A DNA stretch of 64,000 nt, taken from the NCBI GenBank assembly GCA_963748295.1, contig CAVVIH010000006.1, positions 992,001-1,056,000 on the forward strand, written 5' to 3'. Each line of letters starts with the position of its first letter. The stretch's first letter is position 1. Positions 1 through 7,658 of the stretch are shown piece by piece. A model generated the notes under the pieces. It saw nothing but the letters and a program-made list of their open reading frames with translations. It was not told where the DNA came from and did no database searches. Both the position numbers and the translations under genes were made by a program. This stretch comes from CAVVIH01 sp963748295 (lineage in GTDB: Bacteria > Acidobacteriota > Vicinamibacteria > Vicinamibacterales > 2-12-FULL-66-21).

Positions 1-866
1 CGATTCATCGCACCGAGAGCGGCACCGTCGAGGTCGCCTCCGCGGGTGTCACGCCGGACTATTTCAGGGCGCTGCGCATCGCGATCCTGTACGGCCGCGA
101 GTTCACACCGGCCGACCGCACGGGCGCCGATCGCGTCGCGATCGTCAGCGAGGCGATGGCCCGGCGCTTCTGGGGAACCTCGGACGTCGTCGGACGCCGC
201 TACCGCCACGGCGGCAGCGACACGCCGTGGGTCACGATCGTCGGCGTCGCGCGCGACGTGCCGATCGTGTCTCCCGGGGAAACGCCGCGTCCGTTCGTCT
301 ACCGCCCGTTCGCGCAGGGAGGATTCGGCCGTGCGGCGCTGGTCATCCGCGGCATTGGTGAGCCCGCCGCGCTCATAGCCGCGGTACGCCAGGAGGTGCG
401 TGCCGTCGACCCGCTGATTCCGCTCATGCAACCGGCGCCGATGCAGGCGCACATCGATCGGTCGCTGGCGGCGCCGCGCGCGGCCGCGCGCCTGCTGACC
501 GCGCTCGGCCTGATGGCGGTTCTGCTCGCGTGTGTGGGGATCTATTCGGTCGTGGCCTTCAGCGTCGCGCGACGGCGGAACGAAATGGGCGTGCGGATGG
601 CCCTCGGCGCCACGGCGCCGCAGGTCGTGCGGATGGTCGTCCGCGAGATGGCGCAGCTCGTCACAATCGGCGTCGCAGCGGGGCTCGCGCTCGCGGCATT
701 CATCGCGCCGGCGCTACGGAGCCTGCTGATCGGCATTCAACCGCTCGACGCGCGGACGTTCGCCGTAGTGACTGCGGGAGTCGCAGCCGTGGCTCTGATC
801 ACCGCCTGGCTGCCGGCCCGGCGCGCCGCGGAAGCCAATCCGGCCGCGGTGCTGCGCGCGGAATGA
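1..866 (+). CDS. ADOP-type ABC transporter permease, C-terminal part
   Basis: This is the 3' part of an orphan MacB/FtsX-type permease; the 5' end lies outside the window and the reading frame begins at base 3. The visible part opens in the periplasmic MacB-like domain (VTPDYFRALRIAILYGREF, then AIVSEAMARRFWG). It continues into a C-terminal FtsX domain with three or four hydrophobic segments and the family motif RRNEMGVRMALGA, and ends in the usual PAAVLRAE. Family members are inner-membrane proteins related to MacB and LolC/E. Their substrate is unknown and no ATPase gene is visible beside this one. The stop codon is followed directly by a repeat tract. Confidence 0.9.
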   Translation, partial: IHRTESGTVEVASAGVTPDYFRALRIAILYGREFTPADRTGADRVAIVSEAMARRFWGTSDVVGRRYRHGGSDTPWVTIVGVARDVPIVSPGETPRPFVYRPFAQGGFGRAALVIRGIGEPAALIAAVRQEVRAVDPLIPLMQPAPMQAHIDRSLAAPRAAARLLTALGLMAVLLACVGIYSVVAFSVARRRNEMGVRMALGATAPQVVRMVVREMAQLVTIGVAAGLALAAFIAPALRSLLIGIQPLDARTFAVVTAGVAAVALITAWLPARRAAEANPAAVLRAE

Positions 867-1062
867 GGACGCGGATTTCACGGAGCTCTTTCACGGAACG
901 CGGATTTTCGCGGATTTCTTTCACGGAACGCGGATTTTCGCGGATCTTTTCACGGAACGCGGATTCTCGCGGATTTCTCACGGAACGCAGATTCTCGCGG
1001 ATCTCTCTCACGGAACGCGATTTTTGCGGATCTCTCTCTCACACTGGACGCTGATTTTTGCG
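867..1062. repeat. GCGGAT direct-repeat tract, copy 1
   Basis: Six to seven imperfect copies of a unit of about 25-29 bases follow one another. The units share TTCACGGAACGCGGATT followed by a second GCGGAT after four or five bases. The tract starts immediately after the permease stop codon. It has no coding support, although translations cross it in several frames. The same unit recurs near 9275-9545, 20914-21290 and 29914-29987. Confidence 0.85.
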
Positions 1063-1079
1063 GATCAGATGGGGAATGT

Positions 1080-1545
1080 ATTTGAACAAGGAGATCCGTG
1101 TTGATCGGCGTCTTGTATCAGCGTCGATCCGCGTCTCGTTATTACCGTCGATCCGCGTTAGCACGGAGCACTCAGTCAGCGGGACGCCGATTGGCGCGGA
1201 TAATCCCCAATCACTGGACGCAGAATCCGACACGAATGTGTCCGATGATCCAGGCAGGCCTGAAGGCCTGCGCTACGGCAGCCGGCCGTGCGTCCGTCCG
1301 CTCCAAAATGCGCGTGAACACTGGGTCGCCGTTCCGCGTGAAAACCGCGTCAGGAAGAGAGAATCCGCGTCCCCTTGACCAGCCTGGATCCGCGTGAATC
1401 CGCGTTTCGTCGATTGACTAGATCCGCGTGAACCCGCGTTTCGTCGATTAACTAGATCCGCGTGAATCCGCGTTTCGTCGATTAACTAGATCCGCGTGAA
1501 CCCGCGTCTCTCGTTATCAGCGTCGATCCGCGCCTCGCATCCATC
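1080..1545. repeat. GATCCGCG repeat tract, inverted orientation
   Basis: This stretch is built of the reverse complement of the GCGGAT unit (GATCCGCGT and CGTCGATCCGCG), mixed with unique bases, and contains the 34-base tandem array at 1387-1513. Short reading frames here are made of repeat sequence and I do not support them as genes. Together with 867-1062 it fills the whole gap between the orphan permease and the exported protein gene at 1544. Confidence 0.75.
1387..1513. repeat. 34-base tandem repeat, about 3.7 copies
   Basis: Units start at 1387, 1421, 1455 and 1489 with an exact period of 34. Each begins GATCCGCGTGAAYCCGCGT and, in the three full copies, ends TCGTCGATTRACTA; the fourth diverges after GATCCGCGTGAACCCGCGT. 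Units are contiguous with no spacers, so this is not a CRISPR array. Confidence 0.9.
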
Positions 1546-2149
1546 ACCAGATGCGCACCCGCACGCCGCCCGTCACGCTCGAGTGCGAAAAGCCCACGTC
1601 TTCGATCGGCGTCACGAACTGGTACTGGCCGACCGCGCTGACGAACGAGGTAATCGGCACTTCGAGGCCGATGAGGCCCTGCACGGTGAAGCTCTGCGAG
1701 CTGAAGCGGTTGTCGAACGTCTGACATGAAGTCGGCTGGCAATCGGTCGCGGATTGCGCGAACCGGCGGTCGTATACCAGAAAGCCGAACCCGCCGCCGC
1801 CGGTAATCGTCACCCGATCGATGAACCCTCGCGCGAGCCAGTTCACGCCTGCTGTCTTCACGGCATACGTGGTGCTCGACTCGAACCGCGCGCCACGCTC
1901 CTGGGTCTTTTTCCGCCACTGATCGAAAAAACCCTCGAGTAGAAAATGGCGCGAGACCGTTGCCCGCACGGCAAGCTGCCACTCGGGCGCGTTGAAGTCG
2001 AAGTCTCCGTGCAGCGGGAAGGCGATACCGCCGGCCCCGCTGAGCGTGATTCGCGAATCGTCCGGCGCTTGCGCCGCGGCAGGAGCGGCGAACGCCGCAG
2101 CCAGCAAACACAGACAGGCAAACAGCCGAAGTCCTGATGGTGTCGCCAT
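1544..2149 (-). CDS. Small exported outer-membrane beta-barrel-like protein
   Basis: The product is 201 residues with a clear signal peptide (MATPSGLRLFACLCLLAAAF, cleavage near AAAQA). The mature part is built of alternating polar/hydrophobic strands such as WQLAVRATVSRHFLLEGFFD, TITGGGGFGFLVYDRRF and SSQSFTVQGLIGLEVPITSF. It ends in the aromatic residue Trp (GGVRVRIW), as outer membrane barrels usually do. A Cys-containing loop (TDCQPTSCQTF) may form a disulfide. I chose the ATG at 2149 because AGGGACAT lies just upstream and the signal peptide follows at once; the open frame to 2437 adds only low-complexity residues. The function is unknown; it resembles the small porin-like barrels often annotated as outer membrane beta-barrel protein. 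Confidence 0.75.
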   Translation of the reverse strand: MATPSGLRLFACLCLLAAAFAAPAAAQAPDDSRITLSGAGGIAFPLHGDFDFNAPEWQLAVRATVSRHFLLEGFFDQWRKKTQERGARFESSTTYAVKTAGVNWLARGFIDRVTITGGGGFGFLVYDRRFAQSATDCQPTSCQTFDNRFSSQSFTVQGLIGLEVPITSFVSAVGQYQFVTPIEDVGFSHSSVTGGVRVRIW

Positions 2150-2192
2150 ATATGTCCCTGTCAGGACATGCGCACTGCATACAGAGATCGGC

Positions 2193-2232
2193 TCACTCCC
2201 GGCCCCTGGCCCCTGGTCCCCGGCCCCTGTGC
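2193..2232. repeat. GGCCCCTGG repeat, copy 1
   Basis: A short C/G-rich tract made of GGCCCCTGGTCCCC-type units lies between the exported barrel gene and the ORF at 2244. A longer tract of the same units sits at 13529-13602. Confidence 0.7.
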
Positions 2233-2243
2233 TAGGCTGAGCC

Positions 2244-2657
2244 ATGACCTCAACCATCGCTGCAAGCCGCGCACTGGCGATCGAGATTCGGGACGAGGAG
2301 CGTGACGAGCTGCTGGGCATAGCTGTTCTGCTGCCGTCGGAAAAATACGCGGCAGTCGGCGCAAGAATCGCGCCTGATCCGGATGGCGCTCCGCCTGAAC
2401 GCGCGGGCAGGCATGAAGAGCGCAGGCTGACTGCCAATGCGTGGAACGAGATCGAGGCGTGGGTATCAGCAGGCGATGCCGGACTGCCGGCGAGACCGGC
2501 ACCGTTGCCCGGCGGCGTGATGGCGGAGCTTTTCGGCGGTGGATGCGCCGTGGTTGGTCAGCGTGACGCGTCGATTCCGATCCCGTCGGCTTCCCGCGCG
2601 GACGCCCCGGTCGTGGTCGATCGGCTGTTGAAGGCGCTTGTAACGGCGCGCCGTTAG
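2244..2657 (+). CDS. Hypothetical protein, 137 residues
   Basis: I do not recognise this protein. The reading frame has a plausible protein-like composition (EIRDEERDELLGIAVLLPSE, later APVVVDRLLKALVTARR), no signal peptide and no obvious membrane segment. Its third-codon-position GC looks lower than in the neighbouring genes. It ends 4 bases before the convergent stop codon of the HEAT/cyclophilin gene, which is normal spacing for a real convergent gene. There is no convincing ribosome binding site. The competing minus-strand frames over this stretch look less protein-like. It may be a lineage-specific gene or a chance frame. Confidence 0.45.
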   Translation: MTSTIAASRALAIEIRDEERDELLGIAVLLPSEKYAAVGARIAPDPDGAPPERAGRHEERRLTANAWNEIEAWVSAGDAGLPARPAPLPGGVMAELFGGGCAVVGQRDASIPIPSASRADAPVVVDRLLKALVTARR

Positions 2658-2661
2658 AACG

Positions 2662-4461
2662 TCAGCGTTTCATCCGCGCGGCGGCGATCTTGTCGCCCAG
2701 CTCGAGCCGCTCGACGGCGTCCATCCCGGACACGACTCTCCCGAGCGCCGTGAAATTGCCTTCGTTGTGCGGCTGCGGCGTGAAGCCGAGCGTGTAGCCG
2801 GGCCGGCCCGTGTCGAGCCCCGCGGAAGCCCAGCTCAGATTGGCGCGCGTCAACCCGTGGCGATTCACCTCGTCGCGCAAAGTTCCTTCGTCCCGGATCG
2901 CGCGCTGCTGTGCGACGAAGTTCGGCACCACGCGGCCGAATTCGGTGCCGACGATCTCGCCCGACTCCACGACCTTGACGAAATAGTCGGCGCCGAACGG
3001 CGCGTCCCCCGGATACAGCTCGAGCTCGATCGTTCCACGCGGCGTTTCCCAGATCGCGCGGGGCCGCGGCGCGCCGTTGTAGTCGGGGACGATCCAGCGC
3101 TCAACGAGAGCGCGGTACTCCCCTTCCGGCTTCGGCTCGCGCGGCTGCGCCGGGCCACGGCCGCGGCCCCGCCCCTCGCCCTGCGCCGGCGGCGGTGGAA
3201 ACACGCCTTCAGCTGTCAACGCGTCGAGCTTCGCGCGACCTGCCGCGTCGAGCCGGCCGAGCGCCTGGCGCGCAGCGGTGCGAGCGACGACGCTGTCTTC
3301 GCGCGCGAGCGCGGTGGCGAGGTCCAGCGCGGCGGGCGGGGACAGTGCCACCAGCGGCGTCAGCGCCGAGATGCGAAGCGCGAGCGGCCTTCCCTTCGCC
3401 GCGGCGGCGACAAGATGCGGCACGACCGTTTCCGAACGGCTCTTGAAGCGGCCCATGACTTCGGCGGCGGAAACGGACAGCCACGCATCCGGCGATTCGA
3501 GCGCCTTGATCACCAGCGCGAACGACTCGTCATCGTCGAACTGCGCGAGCGCGCGGAGCGCTTCGGTGCGCACGCGGCGATCCTGATCCTTCAAAGCACT
3601 GCGCAGGCGCGCCGAGAATTTCGCGCGATCGAACCCGGGCGGATCGGCCTCTGCGGTGACGCCCGACGGTGGCGCAGCGCCGCCGGCTGTCTGTGGCGCC
3701 GTCGGAGGCGTGAGACCGCGCACGGCCCAGAAGCGGACCTCGGCAGAGCGATCGCTGGTGAGCTCGAACAGATGCGGAGCGGCGGCAGGGTCGCGCGGTC
3801 GAAACAGCGCCCACGCCGCGCGCCATCGCAACTCGGCATCCGGCGACTTCGCCCAGCGCAGGATTGGCGCGAGGTCTTCGCGGACGGTGAACCGGCCGAT
3901 CGACAACAGCGCCTCGCCGACGACCGGCGCCGAGCGCGAGGACGGGGCGACCGCACTCAGGTACCGCGCCAGCGCGGCGCGTGCCTCCGGCGCCTGAAAC
4001 TTTCCAAGCGCGATCGCCGCCTCACGCGCGACCGCGGGCGGCGAACCGGGCGACGACATCGCCTCCTCGAGCCAGGGAATGGTCGAAGCGATCTTGAGCT
4101 GGCCCGCCGCGAACATGACCGTTGCCGCGACGTCCGGGTCTTTGTCGGCGCGCGCGGCTTCGAGAAGCGGCAATCCGGCGGGATCGGCGATGCGGGCTAT
4201 GGCGAGCGTGGCGCGCCGTCTGACTTCAGGGTGCGGCGATCGAACGATGCGCGACAACGGCTCGCGGTCGAACTGCCGCGTATCTTCGAGCATCAGCAGC
4301 TTCGCGATGTCGTCGATGTCGTTTGACGCGAGCGGTGGGCGCTTCCCCGTTTGCGCGGAGAGGACGATGAAAGCAGCAAGAAGGCTGGCAATCGCGCCCA
4401 GGTTTCCGGCGCGTCGCACGTGACTGGCAGCACGTCGCACGCAGCGCGTCGCACGTCGCAC
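2662..4461 (-). CDS. HEAT-repeat protein with C-terminal cyclophilin-type peptidyl-prolyl isomerase domain
   Basis: The product is up to 599 residues. After an N-terminal hydrophobic segment (LGAIASLLAAFIVLSAQTG), residues about 60-400 form HEAT-like helical repeats (for example EVRRRATLAIARIADPAGLP and RVRTEALRALAQFDDDESF). A disordered basic/proline linker follows, and residues about 465-595 form a cyclophilin-like domain: IELELYPGDAPFGADYFVKV, FGRVVPNFVAQQ with the family's active-site Arg, and NFTALGRVVSGMDAVERL. Cyclophilins catalyse cis-trans isomerisation of prolyl bonds; the HEAT solenoid should bind a partner. The hydrophobic N-terminus suggests export or anchoring in the periplasm. 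The first residues (MRRATRCVRRAASHVRR) are translated repeat DNA, so the GTG at 4419 is an attractive alternative start. It is the last gene of the yebC-ruv-fabH operon. Confidence 0.85.
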   Translation of the reverse strand: MRRATRCVRRAASHVRRAGNLGAIASLLAAFIVLSAQTGKRPPLASNDIDDIAKLLMLEDTRQFDREPLSRIVRSPHPEVRRRATLAIARIADPAGLPLLEAARADKDPDVAATVMFAAGQLKIASTIPWLEEAMSSPGSPPAVAREAAIALGKFQAPEARAALARYLSAVAPSSRSAPVVGEALLSIGRFTVREDLAPILRWAKSPDAELRWRAAWALFRPRDPAAAPHLFELTSDRSAEVRFWAVRGLTPPTAPQTAGGAAPPSGVTAEADPPGFDRAKFSARLRSALKDQDRRVRTEALRALAQFDDDESFALVIKALESPDAWLSVSAAEVMGRFKSRSETVVPHLVAAAAKGRPLALRISALTPLVALSPPAALDLATALAREDSVVARTAARQALGRLDAAGRAKLDALTAEGVFPPPPAQGEGRGRGRGPAQPREPKPEGEYRALVERWIVPDYNGAPRPRAIWETPRGTIELELYPGDAPFGADYFVKVVESGEIVGTEFGRVVPNFVAQQRAIRDEGTLRDEVNRHGLTRANLSWASAGLDTGRPGYTLGFTPQPHNEGNFTALGRVVSGMDAVERLELGDKIAAARMKR

Positions 4462-4466
4462 GTGTC
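4411..4466. repeat. CACGTNG tandem repeat, copy 1
   Basis: Seven-base CACGTCG/CACGTNG units, partly degenerate, lie between fabH and the HEAT/cyclophilin gene and run into the 5' end of the latter's open frame. The same unit recurs at 9546, 25341, 39670 and 62190. Confidence 0.8.
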
Positions 4467-4479
4467 AGCTACCTCTGTT

Positions 4480-5487
4480 TCACAACGACCACTTCATCAG
4501 CACGGCACCGACCGTAAACCCCGCGCCAACCGACGCCAGCAGCAGCATGTCCCCGCGCTTCAATCGTCCCTCGCGAACCGCATCGGCCAGGGCGAGCGGA
4601 ATCGTCGCGGCCGTGGTGTTGCCGAAATTCTCGAGGTTGATGACGACCTTCGATGCCGGCAGCTCGAGACGATCGGCGGCCGCCTGGATGATACGCCGGT
4701 TGGCCTGGTGCGATACGAACAGATCCACTTCAGCGGGGTCAATCCCGTGCTGGCTGAGCACGCGCCGGCAGATCTCTTCCGTCTTCCGCACCGCGAACCT
4801 GAACACCGCCTGACCGTCCTGCTTGACGTAGTGCATCCGCTGGTCCACCGTCTCGCGCGAGGCCGGCAGGCGGCTGCCGCCGGCCGGCATGCACAGGGCC
4901 GGACCACCGCTGCCGTCGATCTCGTGCGCGAACCCGATGATCCCCGGCTCCCCATCGCGCGCCGGCGACACCACCACCGCGCCGGCGCCGTCGCCGAACA
5001 GCACGCAGGTGGTCCGATCGGTGTAGTCGATGATGCTCGACATGACGTCGGCGCCGACGACGAGCGCGTGCTCGTGCGCGCCGGAAGCCACCATCTGCAT
5101 GCCGGTGGTCAGCGCGTAGGTGAAGCCCGAGCAGGCAGCGCCGAGATCGAATCCCCACGCCCGCCGCGCCTCGATCTTGTGCTGCAGCACGCACGCCGTG
5201 CTCGGAAAAATCGTGTCCGGCGTGGTCGTGCCGACGACGATGAAGCCGATGTCGTCCGGGGTCAGGCCGGCCTGCGCGATGGCGCCGAGCGCGGCCTCTT
5301 TCGCGAGATCGGACGTGGCCACGCCGGGATCGACGATGTGACGCTGGCGGATCCCGGTGCGCTGGAGGATCCATTCATCGGACGTCTCGACCATCCGCTC
5401 GAGATCGGCATTGGTCAGAGTACGGGGTGGGACATAGGTCGCGAGACCGGAAATCCTGACGCGTCGAAGCGTCCCTGCATCTACCAC
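4480..5487 (-). CDS. fabH: 3-oxoacyl-ACP synthase III
   Basis: The product is 335 residues, the usual length for KAS III, which condenses acetyl-CoA (or another acyl-CoA primer) with malonyl-ACP to start fatty acid synthesis in the cytoplasm. The Cys-His-Asn catalytic triad is visible: Cys119 in DLGAACSGFTYAL, His260 in VSHQANRRI and Asn290 in NFGNTTAATIPL. The Gly-rich C-terminal motif GDMLLLASVGAGFTVGAVL is also present. The start is a GTG that overlaps the last 7 bases of ruvB, so the two are probably translationally coupled. Finding fabH in a ruv operon is uncommon; the overlap shows they share a transcript here. Confidence 0.95.
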   Translation of the reverse strand: MVDAGTLRRVRISGLATYVPPRTLTNADLERMVETSDEWILQRTGIRQRHIVDPGVATSDLAKEAALGAIAQAGLTPDDIGFIVVGTTTPDTIFPSTACVLQHKIEARRAWGFDLGAACSGFTYALTTGMQMVASGAHEHALVVGADVMSSIIDYTDRTTCVLFGDGAGAVVVSPARDGEPGIIGFAHEIDGSGGPALCMPAGGSRLPASRETVDQRMHYVKQDGQAVFRFAVRKTEEICRRVLSQHGIDPAEVDLFVSHQANRRIIQAAADRLELPASKVVINLENFGNTTAATIPLALADAVREGRLKRGDMLLLASVGAGFTVGAVLMKWSL

Positions 5488-6494
5488 AAACGATCCTTTG
5501 AAGGAGAGCTCAAGCCAAAATACTCGTAGGCGCGGGGCGTCGCGACGCGCCCGCGCGGCGTGCGATCGAGGAAGCCGATCTGGATCAGAAACGGCTCGTA
5601 AATCTCCTCGATGGCGTCCCGCTCCTCGCTCATCGCCGCCGCCAGGCTGGCGACGCCGACCGGGCCGCCGCCAAACTTGTCGATAATCGTCTTCAGCAGC
5701 CGCCGATCGACTTCGTCGAAGCCGTGCTCGTCGACCTCGAGCAGCTGCAGTGCCTTGAGCGCCACCTCGCCGGAGACGTGGCCGTCGGCGCGCACCTGGG
5801 CGTAGTCGCGGACCCGGCGCAGCAGCCGGTTGGCGACGCGCGGCGTGCCGCGCGAGCGGCGCGCGATCTCCTTCGCCGCCTCGTCGTCGATCGGCACGTT
5901 CAGGATGCGCGCCGACCGGCGCACGATTTCGTGAATGTCGCGCTCGGTGTAGAAATCGAGGCGGTGGACGATGCCGAAGCGCGCCCGCAGCGGCGAGGTC
6001 AGCAGGCCGGTCCGGGTGGTGGCGCCGATCAGCGTGAAGCGCGGAACCGGAATCTTGACCGATCGCGCACCGGGCCCCTGCCCGATCATGATGTCGATCT
6101 CGTAGTCCTCCATCGCCGGGTAGAGGATCTCCTCGATCGCGGGCGCCATCCGGTGGATTTCGTCGATGAAGAGCACTTCGCGTTCCTGGAGCGTCGTCAG
6201 GATCGCCGCCAGGTCGCCCGCCTTTTCGATCACCGGCCCCGCCGTCGGCCTGATGGTGACGCCCAGCTCGTTGGCGATGACGCTCGCCAGCGTCGTCTTT
6301 CCGAGTCCCGGCGGGCCGTAGAGGAGCACGTGGTCGAGCGCGTCGCCGCGCTGGCGCGCCGCGGCGATCGACACCTGGAGGTTTTCGCGGATGCGATCCT
6401 GGCCGATGTAGTCGTCGAGCGTCCGCGGCCGCAGGCCGGCTTCGTACTGGGCGTCATCATCGACGCGTGACGCGGTCAGGATGCGATCGTCCAT
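5481..6494 (-). CDS. ruvB: Holliday junction branch migration helicase RuvB
   Basis: The product is 337 residues, the standard RuvB length. RuvB is the AAA+ hexameric motor that, with RuvA, drives branch migration of Holliday junctions during recombinational repair. Walker A is GPPGLGKT at residues 60-67 and Walker B is LFIDEIH ending at 114. The sensor-type segment TLIGATTRTGLLTSPLRARF and the C-terminal winged-helix domain (YEPFLIQIGFLDRTPRGRVA) are intact. It starts 4 bases after the ruvA stop codon and its own stop overlaps the fabH start. Confidence 0.98.
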   Translation of the reverse strand: MDDRILTASRVDDDAQYEAGLRPRTLDDYIGQDRIRENLQVSIAAARQRGDALDHVLLYGPPGLGKTTLASVIANELGVTIRPTAGPVIEKAGDLAAILTTLQEREVLFIDEIHRMAPAIEEILYPAMEDYEIDIMIGQGPGARSVKIPVPRFTLIGATTRTGLLTSPLRARFGIVHRLDFYTERDIHEIVRRSARILNVPIDDEAAKEIARRSRGTPRVANRLLRRVRDYAQVRADGHVSGEVALKALQLLEVDEHGFDEVDRRLLKTIIDKFGGGPVGVASLAAAMSEERDAIEEIYEPFLIQIGFLDRTPRGRVATPRAYEYFGLSSPSKDRLW

Positions 6495-6498
6495 CGAA

Positions 6499-7101
6499 TC
6501 AATTCTTCATCAGGTGGCGCAGCGTGCCCTTCAACGCATCCTCGAAGCTGGCATCGGGCGTGGCCTCGAGCACTTTCCCGAGCGCCTTCTCTGCCGGCTG
6601 ACGCTGATAGCCGAGATTCATCAACGCCGACAGCAGATCGTCGCGCAGTTGCTCGCCCGGCGATGCGCTGGCCGGCGCCGGACCTGGCGGCTGCACCGCC
6701 GCCGGCAACCGATCCTTCATCTCGAGGCCGATGCGCTCCGCGGTCTTCTTGCCGATGCCTGGAATCGCGGTGAGCCGCGCCACGTCCTGCAGGCGAATCG
6801 CCTTGATCAGATCGCCCGGCTCGATACCCGACAATACTGCGAGTGCGAGCTTCGGTCCAATCCCGCTGATCGCGATCAGGCGTTCGAACAGATCGAGCTC
6901 GATCGCCGACGCGAACCCGAACAGCGCCAGCGCGTCCTCGCGGACGTGCGTGTGGATGCGGAGCGAGACCGTCGATCCGGAGTCGCCAAGCACGTAAAAC
7001 GTGGACAACGGCACCTGCACGTCGTAGCCGACGCCGGCGACATCGACGATCACCCGGTTCGGCGTCTTGTCCACCAGGGTTCCGCGGAGCGAGGCAATCA
7101 T
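6499..7101 (-). CDS. ruvA: Holliday junction branch migration protein RuvA
   Basis: The product is 200 residues from the ATG at 7101, giving the classical N-terminus MIASLRGTLVDKTPNRVIV. The open frame extends 12 codons further upstream, but that would overlap ruvC. RuvA forms a tetramer that binds the Holliday junction and loads RuvB. The OB-fold N-domain (about residues 1-62), the two helix-hairpin-helix motifs (LIAISGIGPKLALAVLSGI and LTAIPGIGKKTAERI) and the flexible C-terminal RuvB-binding domain (ALMNLGYQRQPAEKAL) are all visible. It lies 5 bases after ruvC and 4 bases before ruvB. Confidence 0.97.
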   Translation of the reverse strand: MIASLRGTLVDKTPNRVIVDVAGVGYDVQVPLSTFYVLGDSGSTVSLRIHTHVREDALALFGFASAIELDLFERLIAISGIGPKLALAVLSGIEPGDLIKAIRLQDVARLTAIPGIGKKTAERIGLEMKDRLPAAVQPPGPAPASASPGEQLRDDLLSALMNLGYQRQPAEKALGKVLEATPDASFEDALKGTLRHLMKN

Positions 7102-7106
7102 CGACG

Positions 7107-7658
7107 CTACGCTCTGGGAGGACGATAGTCGCGCCACGAGCGCGCGACGGGTGCGCGCTCGCCGGAACGCAGCTGCTCGCCGAGCGGGCCCGTGATCGCG
7201 TGCAGGTGACAGATGGCCACGGCCAGCGCGTCGGCCACGTCGTGCGGCGACGGCGCCTTCTCGAGCCCGAGCAGGAGCCTGATCATCTCCTGCACCTGGT
7301 GCTTCTCGGCCCGGCCGTAGCCAACCACCGCACGCTTGATTTCGGCGGGCGCATATTCGACGACCGTCACGCCCGCCTCCGCCGCCGCGAGCAGCGCCAC
7401 GCCGCGCGCGTGTCCGAGCTTCAACGCGCTGCGGACGTTGCGCGCATAGAAGATGTTCTCCACCGCGACGCAGTCCGGCCGGTGCTCGCGCATCAGCGCG
7501 ATCAAGCCGGCGTGTATGGCCTGCAGCTTGTCGGGAAAGGTGGCGTTGGTGCGGCCGGATAGCGTGCCGCAGGTGACGAGAGAGTGACGGCTGCCGATCC
7601 GTTCGACGCAGCCGTAACCCGTGCGATCGGAGCCGGGATCGATCCCGAAGATCTTCAC
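7107..7658 (-). CDS. ruvC: Holliday junction resolvase RuvC
   Basis: The product is 183 residues, slightly longer than the E. coli enzyme. RuvC is the homodimeric endonuclease that cuts Holliday junctions symmetrically. The four acidic catalytic residues of the RNase H-like fold are in place: Asp7 in FGIDPGS, Glu67 in AVENIFYARN, and Asp140 and Asp143 in SPHDVADALAVA. The start is the GTG at 7658, which overlaps the yebC stop as GTGA, typical of translational coupling. The long open frame that continues upstream to 8405 is not a fusion protein; it is created by the frameshift in yebC. Confidence 0.96.
   Translation of the reverse strand: MKIFGIDPGSDRTGYGCVERIGSRHSLVTCGTLSGRTNATFPDKLQAIHAGLIALMREHRPDCVAVENIFYARNVRSALKLGHARGVALLAAAEAGVTVVEYAPAEIKRAVVGYGRAEKHQVQEMIRLLLGLEKAPSPHDVADALAVAICHLHAITGPLGEQLRSGERAPVARSWRDYRPPRA

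Noticed and set aside
1387..1513. Regular direct repeats that could suggest a CRISPR array
   Set aside because: The 34-base units are contiguous with no unique spacers, and no cas gene is in the window.
2767..4326. A 519-codon open frame on the plus strand opposite the HEAT/cyclophilin gene
   Set aside because: Arg-rich shadow sequence with no domain, opposite a well-supported gene.
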